From: Marinomonas maritima
Lineage (GTDB): Bacteria > Pseudomonadota > Gammaproteobacteria > Pseudomonadales > Marinomonadaceae
Assembly: GCF_024435075.2 (NCBI RefSeq)
Contig: NZ_JAMZEG020000002.1
Span: 631,001-695,000 of the forward strand
Direction of reading: 5' to 3'
Length of the DNA stretch: 64,000 nt
Position 1 is the first letter of the stretch, and each line of letters begins with the position of its first letter. The notes below the pieces were generated by a model. It did no database searches. It was not told where the DNA came from and saw only the letters and a program-made list of their open reading frames with translations. Both the position numbers and the translations under genes were made by a program. Of this stretch, positions 33,952 through 43,183 are shown one piece after another.

Positions 33952-35022
33952 ATGTTCATGAAAACCAAAATCAATAACGTGATTGCCGCTACATTAATTG
34001 GTGCTGGAGTACTGCTTAGCGGTGCTGTCCAAGCCGCTGACTTTAATCTACGTGCTGTTGCCAACTCAAATGAAAACGATGAAGACTACGATGGATTGGT
34101 TGTTTTCAAAGACTTCATTGAGTCCCATTCAAATGGCCGTATTGCCATAGATATTTACATGGGAACGCAGTTGTGCGGTAACGGTGTGGAATGTCTTGAG
34201 GCGTTAGAATATGGCTCGGTTGACGTTTATATTTCCACCTCTGGTGGCGCGGCTTCCATGTACCCTTATGTACAAGTATTGGATTTGCCGTATTTATTAC
34301 CTGATGATCGCGTGGCTGAAAGAGTATTGGAAGGGGACTTTACCCGTGAGTTGCGTAAACAGATTTTAGCTGATTCAGGTAACAGTGTTCGTCTCATGAC
34401 CATTGGCAACACGGGCGGCTGGCGTAACTTTGCCAATACAAAGCGTACGGTTAAAACACCAGCGGATTTGAATGGTTTGAAAATGCGTACTGTGGTTGCA
34501 GATTTACCTCAAGAGTTAGTGCGTGCTATGGGCGCAAGTCCAACACCGATTCCTTGGGGTGATTTGTTTACATCGTTCCAAACTGGTGTTGTAGAAGGCT
34601 CTAAAAACGGCATTACCGATATCATGGGGATGAAGTTTACGGAAGCAGGCTTAAAATACTTGACGCTTGATGGGCATGCCTACATGTCTGCACTTTGGTA
34701 TATGAACAACGACGCGTTTATGGACATGCCTGAAGATTTACGCCGCGTAATGGTTGATGGTTTTAGTGCCTTGCAACAAGCTACTTTTGCATCGCCAAAA
34801 CGCAAGTCGATAAAAGCGTATCAAGATTTTGCCAACACCGGCGGTATACTTTATGTGCCAACTCCAGATGAAAAGGCGCAATTTAAAAAATCGGCAGAAC
34901 CGGTTTACAGCTGGTTCAAGGGCAACATACAAGATGGTGATAAGTGGTTTAACTTATTATCTGCATCCGCAGCGAAAGCGGAAAAAGAAATTGCAGCAGA
35001 ATACGCTAAAGATTTGAAATAA
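33952..35022 (+). CDS. dctP: TRAP transporter substrate-binding protein DctP
   Basis: 356 residues. A Sec signal peptide of about 30 residues ends near VQAADF. The periplasmic solute-binding domain contains PADLNGLKMRT (about 166-176), including the Arg that normally pairs with a substrate carboxylate, and PTPIPWGDLFTSFQTGVVEG nearby. The ligand is therefore probably a carboxylic or sugar acid. Being last in the order Q-M-P, it may be expressed separately. An AGGA ribosome binding site precedes the ATG; a second ATG two codons on is possible. Confidence 0.93.
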   Translation: MFMKTKINNVIAATLIGAGVLLSGAVQAADFNLRAVANSNENDEDYDGLVVFKDFIESHSNGRIAIDIYMGTQLCGNGVECLEALEYGSVDVYISTSGGAASMYPYVQVLDLPYLLPDDRVAERVLEGDFTRELRKQILADSGNSVRLMTIGNTGGWRNFANTKRTVKTPADLNGLKMRTVVADLPQELVRAMGASPTPIPWGDLFTSFQTGVVEGSKNGITDIMGMKFTEAGLKYLTLDGHAYMSALWYMNNDAFMDMPEDLRRVMVDGFSALQQATFASPKRKSIKAYQDFANTGGILYVPTPDEKAQFKKSAEPVYSWFKGNIQDGDKWFNLLSASAAKAEKEIAAEYAKDLK

Positions 35023-35080
35023 ATCTAAAGCGTTGTTCAATTATAAAAGAGGCCATAAGACCTCTTAGGTTACTGACAAA

Positions 35081-35108
35081 GTCCTCGCCATCTTGCGGGG
35101 ATTTTTTT
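35081..35108 (+). terminator. Intrinsic terminator of the TRAP operon
   Basis: The stem TCCTCGC/GCGGGGA (one G-U pair) with a short loop is followed by T7. Confidence 0.8.
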
Positions 35109-35163
35109 ATGCTGGTAGCAGGCTAAAAAACCGCTTACTGTTATTCTCTTTTCATCTTTCGCC

Positions 35164-35202
35164 AGCGATTATTTATCGCTGAACGTGACGTTCGTTGTCA
35201 CG
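35164..35202. repeat. Two adjacent perfect hairpins
   Basis: AGCGAT-TATTT-ATCGCT (35164-35180) and CGTGAC-N7-GTCACG (35184-35202) lie side by side. No T run follows, so they are not standard terminators; they may be RNA structure or operator sites. Confidence 0.55.
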
Positions 35203-35320
35203 GAGGCATGCTTTAGGTGGTTATGATTTTTTGTTGATACACGCACTTCCTGAGGCCGTATTTCTGATGACCAGTTAGGAATGTTGCCTTTTGTCTTATA
35301 GGGAAGGAGAGGGAAGGAGA

Positions 35321-35359
35321 ATGTGCCATAATAGCGGCATCTTAGAAAAGTTGGATTAA
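35321..35359 (+). CDS. Possible 12-codon upstream ORF (leader peptide)
   Basis: ATG at 35321 follows two tandem GGGAAGGAGA boxes, a very strong ribosome binding region. It encodes MCHNSGILEKLD and stops at TAA 35357-35359. The next gene starts 3 nt later, in the same frame. It could couple translation of the ferredoxin-fused protein, which lacks a good site of its own. Unproven. Confidence 0.4.
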   Translation: MCHNSGILEKLD

Positions 35360-35362
35360 ACG

Positions 35363-36205
35363 ATGAGTTCGCAAGCGAGATCAATAAATCTGGATGGGAA
35401 GATGATCGAGGCGAACGATGGTGATAATTTGCTGACGTCTTTGCTTTTACACCATATCGATGTGCTTTATGGTTGCCGTGCCGGTGCGTGCGGTGCGTGT
35501 CGTTTGTACGATCAAACGAATTGTGAATCCATCTTATCCTGCCAAACCCATATTACATCACCTATGGTGCTGTCCACGCTGTTGCCTTCTGTTTTTTCAA
35601 CGTTTTCCCTTATGACAAAAAACGTGTTGGATGATGCCAATATTGAGCTGACCTTACTAGGTCCAAGTGATGAATCCTTTGGTGATCATGTTGCCGTTTC
35701 TGTCTCGCTAGAAGATGACAAAACATTTGTTGAATGTATGGCGTTGAATCCTGCGGGCACACCATTGAAAGTGATGCTGCAAGAAAATCAGTTTTCAGCC
35801 ATTGAATGGCAACATGTCTTAGCGCTGGACCTTGATGATCCACTGCAAGTTCAGCTTTCTTCTGGTGCCAGAAAAGGGCGCTTATTGCATGAAATGGGAG
35901 TGAATGATGGCAGCGTTGTGGTGATCACGTCGCCAGAAAATGCGCCGTTCGAATCCTATTGGCGTGATGCATTGGCGGATTATTCGGCTAAGTATTTGGG
36001 GCATTTTTCATTGTCGTCGAACCCAGAGCCTAGTATGAGTTTGGCAGATGAGGCGTTTATTTCTTTTCTCAGAGACGCGCCTGCCAATGTGGGAAGTGGC
36101 ATTTTACAGATTATTTATCATGGCCAAAAAATCTCAACGAAAGATTGGGAACAATCGCTTCGCCCTTTGAGAATTCGAACGAATCAGCTGTATTTTGTTC
36201 GTTAA
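35363..36205 (+). CDS. 2Fe-2S ferredoxin domain fused to a degenerate reductase-like region
   Basis: 280 residues. Residues about 5-75 form a plant-type ferredoxin fold with Cys38, Cys43 and Cys46 (CRAGACGAC) and a fourth Cys at 54 or 60; the interval to the last Cys is unusually short. The rest resembles the size and beta-rich pattern of ferredoxin-fused NAD(P)H:flavin reductases, but the FAD motif RxYS/T and the nucleotide GxGxxP motif are absent. It may be an electron carrier or a subunit rather than a complete reductase. No oxygenase gene is adjacent, although the dioxygenase cluster is 7 kb upstream. It is followed closely by sbcD, about 50 nt on. Confidence 0.7.
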   Translation: MSSQARSINLDGKMIEANDGDNLLTSLLLHHIDVLYGCRAGACGACRLYDQTNCESILSCQTHITSPMVLSTLLPSVFSTFSLMTKNVLDDANIELTLLGPSDESFGDHVAVSVSLEDDKTFVECMALNPAGTPLKVMLQENQFSAIEWQHVLALDLDDPLQVQLSSGARKGRLLHEMGVNDGSVVVITSPENAPFESYWRDALADYSAKYLGHFSLSSNPEPSMSLADEAFISFLRDAPANVGSGILQIIYHGQKISTKDWEQSLRPLRIRTNQLYFVR

Positions 36206-36255
36206 TTTTATTAGACCTTTTTGTTTTTCTGCTTTTTATTCAATGGATTTTATCA

Positions 36256-37551
36256 ATGAAAATTCTTCACACTTCTGATTGGCATCTTGGTCAGCATTTT
36301 ATGGGAAAATCCCGCCGCGATGAGCATAAGGCATTTATTGCTTGGTTGTTGGCGCTGCTGGACAGTGAATCCATTGATGCAGTGATTATAGCAGGCGATA
36401 TTTTTGATACGGGATCACCGCCAAGTTATGCGCGAGAAATGTACCATCAGTTGGTATTAGACATGAAGGCGCGTGAGTGTCAGTTGGTCATTGTGGCGGG
36501 TAATCATGATTCGGTGAGTATGCTCAATGAGTCGAAAAGTCTGCTTTCTTATCTAAATACTCAAGTGTCGAGTCAAGCGAATCTTGATGACCTTGAGTCT
36601 CATGTTATTGCGCTTAAAGATAAAAATGGTGAGGTAGCGGCATGGGTGTGTGCTGTACCATATTTACGTCCAAAAGATGTAATGAAGAGTGCTGCGGGTC
36701 AATCTGAACAAGATAAGAAGCTCGGTCTGTTGCAACGCATTGGTGATTTTTATCAGCAGGTGTTTGAACTTGCCTGCGAGAAAAATACAGCGCTTAAGCA
36801 ACCTGTGCCGATTATTGGAACCGGTCATCTTACGGCAATGGGCGGACAAGTGAGCGAGTCGGTTCGTGACCTTTATGTCGGTACGCTGGAAGCCTTGCCG
36901 ACGTCTGTTTTCCCTAAATTTGATTACCTTGCTCTTGGTCATATTCACCGTGCGCAAGCGATTACCAAAGATGGCTGCTTTCGATACAGTGGCTCACCGA
37001 TTCCTTTAAGTTTTGATGAGTTGGGTCGAGATAAGTCCTTGGTTGTTATTGATACCTCGGCCTTCGGTGATCAAATGTTAGCAATGGATCTTTTCGATGA
37101 GCGACAAGAACCAATTCAACTTCATACCATTCCAAGCTTTCAGCCGATACAAAGCCTAAAAGGCAATTTGAAAGACGTACTAAAGCAGATTACCGACCTT
37201 CAATTGGCTGAGTCAAAGACAAAAGAGGGCTCTTTTCTTGAAGGTAAGAGCCTTTGGTTAGAAGTCACAGTGATTGCGGATGAATATTTAAGCGATGTAC
37301 ATAAGCGACTGGTAGAAGCCATAGAAGGCAAACCCATTGAGCTGCTTAGAGTCATGCGAAAAAGTGTAGTGGAAGCAAAGAGGGATGCTTTTGAATCGCG
37401 TCAAACTTTGTCTGAATTGACAGTAAAAGAGGTTTTTGAGAAAAGCTTGCAGGGCAATGCTGACATTGATGAAGAAGAAAGCGTGATATTAACCAATTTG
37501 TTTAATCACTGTTTGATCGAGATGGAAGAAAGCCAGGAGCAGCAAGTATGA
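36256..37551 (+). CDS. sbcD: Exonuclease subunit SbcD
   Basis: 431 residues from the ATG at 36256; the open frame extends upstream into unrelated hydrophobic sequence and was not used. SbcD is the Mre11-like nuclease that with SbcC cuts hairpins and palindromic DNA. Phosphodiesterase motifs: SDWHLGQ (about 7-13), AGDIFDTG (about 47-54), AGNHDS (about 80-85) and LGHIHRAQ (about 226-233). It overlaps sbcC by 4 nt (ATGA), as is usual. Confidence 0.95.
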   Translation: MKILHTSDWHLGQHFMGKSRRDEHKAFIAWLLALLDSESIDAVIIAGDIFDTGSPPSYAREMYHQLVLDMKARECQLVIVAGNHDSVSMLNESKSLLSYLNTQVSSQANLDDLESHVIALKDKNGEVAAWVCAVPYLRPKDVMKSAAGQSEQDKKLGLLQRIGDFYQQVFELACEKNTALKQPVPIIGTGHLTAMGGQVSESVRDLYVGTLEALPTSVFPKFDYLALGHIHRAQAITKDGCFRYSGSPIPLSFDELGRDKSLVVIDTSAFGDQMLAMDLFDERQEPIQLHTIPSFQPIQSLKGNLKDVLKQITDLQLAESKTKEGSFLEGKSLWLEVTVIADEYLSDVHKRLVEAIEGKPIELLRVMRKSVVEAKRDAFESRQTLSELTVKEVFEKSLQGNADIDEEESVILTNLFNHCLIEMEESQEQQV

Positions 37552-40500
37552 AAATTTGTAAGCTCCGACTGAAAAACATCAATTCCTTAAAAGGCGAATG
37601 GGAAATCGATTTCACCAAAGCGCCGTTTGACGACGCGGGTGTGTTTGCCATTGTGGGGCCAACAGGTTCTGGGAAATCCACGTTATTGGATGCAATTTGT
37701 TTGGCTTTGTATCATGAAACGCCGCGCTTAAAAGTGTCGCCAAGCCAGAATGAACTCATGACGCGTCATACCGCGGAATGTCTTGCGGAAGTTGAATTTG
37801 AAATTAAAGGCAAGGGCTACCGAGCGTTTTGGGGGCAACGTCGTGCGCGTGGAAACAGTGATGGTAAATTACAGCCCATGACATGCGAGTTGTGTGAGAT
37901 AGACGGCACCATTATTACGACTAAAATAAACGAAAAAATCGATAAAATTGCCGAAATTACAGGGTTGGATTTTTCACGTTTTACCAAGTCCATGCTACTT
38001 GCTCAAGGTGGTTTTTCGGCTTTTTTGAACGCGTCCGCCAATGACAGAGCAGAATTGTTGGAAGAGTTAACCGGCACAGAAATCTATGGGCAAGTGTCTA
38101 AATGGGTGTTTGAAAAGCACAAAGCAGAACGCCAAAAAATTGCACAGTTGGAAGCCATTAATGCACAACGGCAATTAATGAGCGAAGACGCTCTGCAAGC
38201 GCTTATCGAACAAGAAACGACCTTGGCTGTAGAAGATAAAAAGCTGTCTGACAATCTAAGGGAGCATAAGACAAACTTTGAGTGGCGTCAGACAGAATCG
38301 AACCTTGTAAAGCAGTTAGCGACCAGTAAGCAACGCAATGAAGACGCGATCACTGCATTGGCGGATTTCAAACCAAAACAAGACGCATTAGAAAAAGCCG
38401 ATGTTGCGAACAAACTTCGCCCTCAGAATGAAAGTTTGAAAGACATTCAGCGCCGAAAGATGGAGCTTGAGTGTGAGCAGGCGGAAGTCTCACAGAAACA
38501 CCTTGAGCAAAATCAGGTGATTGAACAGCTCGATGTTCATACCAAGAGTGTAAAGCAAACATTTGAAGCACAGACCCAAATATGGGAAGCGCTTAACGAA
38601 GACATTGCTAACATTATTCAGCCGCTGATTTCTCGTCGAGAGAGTGTCAATGAACAGCTTACCGAGACCAATAATCGACGTGTTTCGATTGAACAAAAAC
38701 ACCGTGAAAGTCTGAATGCGTTAGAACAGCAGAAGCAAAAACGCCACGAAAGTACATTAGCTTATGGAGGCAATCAGCAGCGTTTGTTACAATGGCAGGC
38801 TCCAGAGAAAATAGAAGCACAACTGTCGAATTGGCAATATCAACAATCGTCTATTCAGGCTCAAGATCAGGATTTGACTCGAATCGCTGCGGAAGTTTCA
38901 TCTGCACAAGCTGCGCTAGATTCTGCGTTGAGTCACTTTGCCGCCGGTAAAACGGCGTTAGAGAAACAAACCAATCATACCGCTACGTTTGAGCAACAAT
39001 TGAATGTGATTGTTGAGGCGTTCTATGTTGTGTCGTCTGGGCGCGAGCTGAATGAATGGCAAGATCATTTTCGAAGTTTGGATATTAGGCAGCAAAAAGC
39101 CGCTGAGCTTGTGCTTCGTTATGAGTCTTCTCAAGGTAAGCGTCAACAAGTTCAGCAAATTGATGATTCAATTCAGGCATTAGTGACTCAGCTTACTCAA
39201 CAAGGCGAGCAACTTGTAGAGCAAAGGCAAGCCTACAAAGAGAAACATGCGCATTGCATGGATTTGGCCAAGCTGGTGGACGCTGAACGACATATTGTAT
39301 CGTTGAACGAATTACGACAATCAATGGGTAAACACGACGCTTGTCCGTTGTGTGGTTCTCATGAACACGACCTTGGCCAAGCTCTGCATCAAGAGGTGAA
39401 TGTCGAAAACCAAATGCGATTGCAGCAATTACAGTCTGAATTGGATGCGTTGGTGCAAGCTGGGCAAGCACTTAAAGCCGATCAAAAGGTTGTCGAGCGC
39501 GAGCAGGAAATGCGCCATGACCAGCGTCTTGTGTTAGTAAAGGAATTGTCGACCGCAGAAAACGAATTGTTGTCGATGTTAAATGATTTGATGTCTTTAG
39601 CAAATGTGAGTGAAAGTAGTCCGCTGCAAGCGTTCGATGTGAGTCGCATGTCTTCTTGTGTGTCCGACATTCAGCACGAGTGGCAGGGTGTGTTTGAGCT
39701 CAACCAAGTGGTGTTGGAAAAACATCAGCAACGAACTGCGTTGGAGCAGGCATTCACCAGCGCCAATACTCAAATGCAACAGATGGCGCAAGACCTTCAG
39801 CAGCTGGAGTTTCAAGGCCGTTCTCTTCGTCAAACACTTGAATCAAAACAGTCGGAATATCAAAAAATAGTCACTGAGAAAGACCGTATTGAACAAGCGC
39901 TGATGGCTTCGATGATTGCATCTGATGTGCCTGAGCGTTATCTGGCGTCACCCTTGGCGGAATCCTTGTCTGCATTGCAAACGTCCTTGCAGTTATGGCG
40001 AGATGCGAAAGTGAATCATGATGCGCAAGCGAAGCAAATCGAACAGCTTGGTTATGAAATTTTGGTGCTAGAAGGTCGACTGAAAGAAGGCGATGCTCAA
40101 GTAAATGAAGTGGTGCTTAAAGCAAACGGATTACGTGATGAGTTGGATAAAATAGACGCGGCATTGTTTGAAAAGCTGGCTGGGAAATCTTTGTCGGACG
40201 TACGATCCGATGCGCAAGCGGCATTGGCAGAAAAACGAATAGGCTACGAAGCGGCGTTGAAAGAGCGTGATCGCGTTCAGGAAGCATTGACGACCTTGTC
40301 AGCGACGTTAAAAGCCCTCGAAAAATCCTTAGGTTCTTTGCATAAAGAGTTCGAATTGGCTGTATCTGCGTGGCAAATTGCGTTGCAAGAAAAAGGCTTT
40401 AGTGAAGAGCAGGATTGGCTATTGGCGTGTTTGACGGATGCTGATTTGAAAGTCTTGCAAGACATGTCTGTCGTATTGAAAGACACGATGATTCGACAAG

Positions 40501-41282
40501 CGGCTTTGCTAACACAATCGGAAGACGCATTGCTTGATCACACGAATCAAAAACCGACTAATGAGTTGATAGGCAGTGACTCACTGGACAATACCTCACT
40601 GGATGAGCTGCTGGCTTTGGTCGAGACGCTCGAGGCGCAGCGACAACAATTGAATCGACATTTGGGTGAGGTGTCGCAGAAAATACGCGAAGAAACGCAG
40701 CGGCGAGAGCAAGCTAAAGCGTCGGTGGAAGAACTAGGTGCTCTGCGCGATGGAATGATTCATTTAGATCGTTTGAATCATTTGATTGGTTCGGCAGACG
40801 GCGCGAAGTTCCGTCGCTTTGCACAAAGTCTCACATTGGATCATTTGGTGTATTTAGCTAATCAGCATTTGAATATTCTGCATCGACGCTATCAGCTTAT
40901 GAGGCACGAAGAGGCCTTATCGTTGGCGGTAGTGGACACATGGCAGGCGGATGTGACACGTGATACCAAAACCCTTTCAGGCGGTGAGTCTTTTCTCGTT
41001 AGTTTGGCGTTGGCATTGGCGTTGTCTGATTTGGTGTCCCATAAAACTAGCATTGATTCTCTATTTTTAGACGAAGGCTTTGGCACATTGGACAGTGAGA
41101 CATTGGAGTCGGCACTCGATGCTTTGGACAACCTTCATTCTTCAGGTAAAACTATTGGGATTATCAGTCATATTAGTGCGCTGAAGGAGCGTATTCCGGT
41201 GCAGATAAAATTAACCAAGCAAAGTGGGTTGGGCGTGAGTCGTTTGTCACCTGAATTTGCGGTTTATACTGTGGATGAATGA
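37548..41282 (+). CDS. sbcC: Exonuclease subunit SbcC
   Basis: 1244 residues; Rad50-like ATPase. Walker A VGPTGSGKSTLLDAICLAL is at about 37-55. Long coiled coils flank a central zinc hook CPLCGSHEHD (about 598-607). The C-terminal ABC signature LSGGESFLVSLALALAL (about 1143-1159) is followed by Walker B LFLDEGFGTLD. Translation is coupled to sbcD by a 4-nt overlap. The complex acts at stalled forks and inverted repeats. Confidence 0.96.
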   Translation: MKICKLRLKNINSLKGEWEIDFTKAPFDDAGVFAIVGPTGSGKSTLLDAICLALYHETPRLKVSPSQNELMTRHTAECLAEVEFEIKGKGYRAFWGQRRARGNSDGKLQPMTCELCEIDGTIITTKINEKIDKIAEITGLDFSRFTKSMLLAQGGFSAFLNASANDRAELLEELTGTEIYGQVSKWVFEKHKAERQKIAQLEAINAQRQLMSEDALQALIEQETTLAVEDKKLSDNLREHKTNFEWRQTESNLVKQLATSKQRNEDAITALADFKPKQDALEKADVANKLRPQNESLKDIQRRKMELECEQAEVSQKHLEQNQVIEQLDVHTKSVKQTFEAQTQIWEALNEDIANIIQPLISRRESVNEQLTETNNRRVSIEQKHRESLNALEQQKQKRHESTLAYGGNQQRLLQWQAPEKIEAQLSNWQYQQSSIQAQDQDLTRIAAEVSSAQAALDSALSHFAAGKTALEKQTNHTATFEQQLNVIVEAFYVVSSGRELNEWQDHFRSLDIRQQKAAELVLRYESSQGKRQQVQQIDDSIQALVTQLTQQGEQLVEQRQAYKEKHAHCMDLAKLVDAERHIVSLNELRQSMGKHDACPLCGSHEHDLGQALHQEVNVENQMRLQQLQSELDALVQAGQALKADQKVVEREQEMRHDQRLVLVKELSTAENELLSMLNDLMSLANVSESSPLQAFDVSRMSSCVSDIQHEWQGVFELNQVVLEKHQQRTALEQAFTSANTQMQQMAQDLQQLEFQGRSLRQTLESKQSEYQKIVTEKDRIEQALMASMIASDVPERYLASPLAESLSALQTSLQLWRDAKVNHDAQAKQIEQLGYEILVLEGRLKEGDAQVNEVVLKANGLRDELDKIDAALFEKLAGKSLSDVRSDAQAALAEKRIGYEAALKERDRVQEALTTLSATLKALEKSLGSLHKEFELAVSAWQIALQEKGFSEEQDWLLACLTDADLKVLQDMSVVLKDTMIRQAALLTQSEDALLDHTNQKPTNELIGSDSLDNTSLDELLALVETLEAQRQQLNRHLGEVSQKIREETQRREQAKASVEELGALRDGMIHLDRLNHLIGSADGAKFRRFAQSLTLDHLVYLANQHLNILHRRYQLMRHEEALSLAVVDTWQADVTRDTKTLSGGESFLVSLALALALSDLVSHKTSIDSLFLDEGFGTLDSETLESALDALDNLHSSGKTIGIISHISALKERIPVQIKLTKQSGLGVSRLSPEFAVYTVDE

Positions 41283-41585
41283 GAATTTTTATCGTTTTTT
41301 AATGGTGCAAAAGTTTTCCCCAGATTAATGGGAACAAGTCTGTAAGTAAGTTGTAAAAGATTAACTAAATCAAAAGGTTAATCTTTCGTTCATTATTGCT
41401 CATTTTACGTTATTCTTAGCACTATAAGGGAGCAAGGAAGCTTTTCTGGAAGTGTAAAGACATTGTCGTGATGACTTTCTTTAATCGTTCAGCTTGATAG
41501 AATAGATTTCTTGCGCTGATGAGGTTAGTTCAGCTCGGCTTAATACTATTTAAAGCCATTTTAGGTACTAAAAAGGACAGTTTGC
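41283..41585. other. Spacer between sbcC and minC, 303 bp
   Basis: It contains one strong AT-rich inverted repeat (41356-41386) that may end sbcC transcription. No ORF. The minCDE promoter must lie in the right half. Confidence 0.55.
41356..41386. repeat. 10-bp perfect inverted repeat
   Basis: AAAGATTAAC (41356-41365) and GTTAATCTTT (41377-41386) with an 11-nt loop. Possibly a weak terminator, though no T run follows. Confidence 0.6.
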
Positions 41586-42311
41586 ATGACAGACTCAGGC
41601 TTCCGACTTAAAGGAAGTGTCGTTACGACAGTTTTGCTAGAAATTCAAACCTTCTCATTAGATGATATTGTTTTTCATCTAAAAGAAAAAATTGATCAGG
41701 TGCCTCATTTTTTCAATCAGGCGCCTATCATTATTGATATTTCGAAAATGAAACGCGGCATCACATTAGAAGAATTTGAAACACTTATTCGATCTGTCAG
41801 TGCCCTCGGCCTTGGTGTGATTGGTTGGCGTTGCGACCCAGAAGGCTTGCCAGTATGGAATGCCTCTGTGACGATTCCGCTTTTGCCTGCCAGTAAAGCG
41901 AGACCGATTAATGTTTCTCCTTCCATAAAAGATGAAGCCAGCCCAGATGTTGTTGTGAAAACTGTGGTTGAGGAGCGTTTAGTACCTCAAGCGACGAAAG
42001 TTATTTCAAAACCGATACGTTCTGGTCAGCAGGTATATGCAGAAGGGGATTTGATTATTTTGGCTCAAGTAAGCGCTGGAGCGGAAGTATTAGCTGATGG
42101 CAATATTCATGTTTACGGTGCTTTACGTGGCCGTGCATTGGCTGGTGTGAAAGGCGATGTTGAAGCTCGAATTTTTTGTAAAAGCATGGAGGCAGAGCTG
42201 GTTTCCATTGCGGGTAATTTTATGTTGAGCGATGCGCTTCAAAATATCGTTTGGAAAGACAGCGCGCAAGTGTTATTAGTTGACGATAGCTTAGAAATCG
42301 TACCGCTTTAA
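41586..42311 (+). CDS. minC: Septum-site-determining protein MinC
   Basis: 241 residues. MinC inhibits FtsZ ring formation away from midcell. The N-terminal FtsZ-binding domain spans about 1-105. The C-terminal beta-helix domain spans about 130-241 (YAEGDLIILAQVSAGAEVL and NIHVYGALRGRALAG) and binds MinD and FtsZ tails. It is the first gene of minC-minD-minE. Confidence 0.95.
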   Translation: MTDSGFRLKGSVVTTVLLEIQTFSLDDIVFHLKEKIDQVPHFFNQAPIIIDISKMKRGITLEEFETLIRSVSALGLGVIGWRCDPEGLPVWNASVTIPLLPASKARPINVSPSIKDEASPDVVVKTVVEERLVPQATKVISKPIRSGQQVYAEGDLIILAQVSAGAEVLADGNIHVYGALRGRALAGVKGDVEARIFCKSMEAELVSIAGNFMLSDALQNIVWKDSAQVLLVDDSLEIVPL

Positions 42312-42372
42312 GGTTCATTTTTCATTTTATTATTTAGATAAGCTCATAACGGGATTATCGGGGGATACAGTA

Positions 42373-43182
42373 TTGGCAAAGATCATAGTAGTCACCTCAG
42401 GCAAAGGCGGTGTTGGCAAGACAACATCCAGCGCTGCTATTGGGACTGGTATTGCGTTAAAAGGACATAAAACCGTTATTATTGATTTTGATGTAGGCTT
42501 GCGTAATCTGGATTTGATTATGGGTTGCGAACGCCGCGTGGTTTATGATTTTGTAAATGTGATCAATAAAGAAGCGACACTATCGCAAGCTTTAATTAAA
42601 GATAAGCGTACGAAAGGGTTGTTCATTCTACCGGCATCACAAACACGAGATAAAGACGCATTAACCATTGAAGGTGTGAAAGAAGTTCTAGACGAGCTTG
42701 CTAAGGAATTTGACTATATTATCTGTGATTCTCCTGCCGGTATTGAAAAGGGCGCTCAAATGGCTCTGTATTTTGCTGACGCGGCAATTGTTGTGACGAA
42801 TCCAGAAGTTTCTTCTGTAAGAGATTCAGACCGTATTTTGGGTATTTTACAAAGTAAGTCTAAACGCGCTGAAGATGGAAAAGAGCCAATAGAAGAACAC
42901 CTTTTGTTGACGCGTTATCATCCTGGGCGTGTTGCATCGGGGGAAATGTTAAGTGTTTCTGATGTTGAAGACATTTTAGCCATTCCGCTATTGGGTGTTA
43001 TTCCTGAGTCGGAGGCGGTTCTCAAGGCTTCAAATCAAGGTACTCCCGTCATTTTAGATACTGAATCTGAAGCTGGCTTGGCTTATATGGATGCAGTTGA
43101 CCGTTTGATGGGCGAGGAGCGTCCATTGCGTTTCTTGGAAGTCCAGAAGAAAGGTTTTATTAAACGTTTGTTAGGAGGTTAG
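42373..43182 (+). CDS. minD: Septum-site-determining ATPase MinD (TTG start)
   Basis: 269 residues. MinD is a ParA-type ATPase that recruits MinC to the membrane and oscillates with MinE. The deviant Walker A KGGVGKTT is at residues 11-18. The C-terminal amphipathic membrane-targeting helix is at the end (KKGFIKRLLGG). The frame starts at TTG 42373, which encodes the universally conserved N-terminus MAKIIVVTSGKGG and follows a GGGGGA ribosome binding site, so the rare start is well supported. Confidence 0.97.
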   Translation: MAKIIVVTSGKGGVGKTTSSAAIGTGIALKGHKTVIIDFDVGLRNLDLIMGCERRVVYDFVNVINKEATLSQALIKDKRTKGLFILPASQTRDKDALTIEGVKEVLDELAKEFDYIICDSPAGIEKGAQMALYFADAAIVVTNPEVSSVRDSDRILGILQSKSKRAEDGKEPIEEHLLLTRYHPGRVASGEMLSVSDVEDILAIPLLGVIPESEAVLKASNQGTPVILDTESEAGLAYMDAVDRLMGEERPLRFLEVQKKGFIKRLLGG

Positions 43183-43183
43183 G

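Larger units (their letters stand above)
35023..35362. other. Structured spacer between dctP and the ferredoxin-fused gene, 340 bp
   Basis: It contains the dctP terminator (about 35081-35108), two adjacent hairpins (35164-35180 and 35184-35202), a 10-bp tandem repeat GGGAAGGAGA (35301-35320) and a 12-codon upstream ORF ending 3 nt before the next gene. Confidence 0.65.

Noticed and set aside
36145..36255. N-terminal extension of SbcD
   Set aside because: It begins with a TTG inside the end of the ferredoxin-fused gene and encodes unrelated hydrophobic residues; the conserved MKILHTSDWH start is at 36256.
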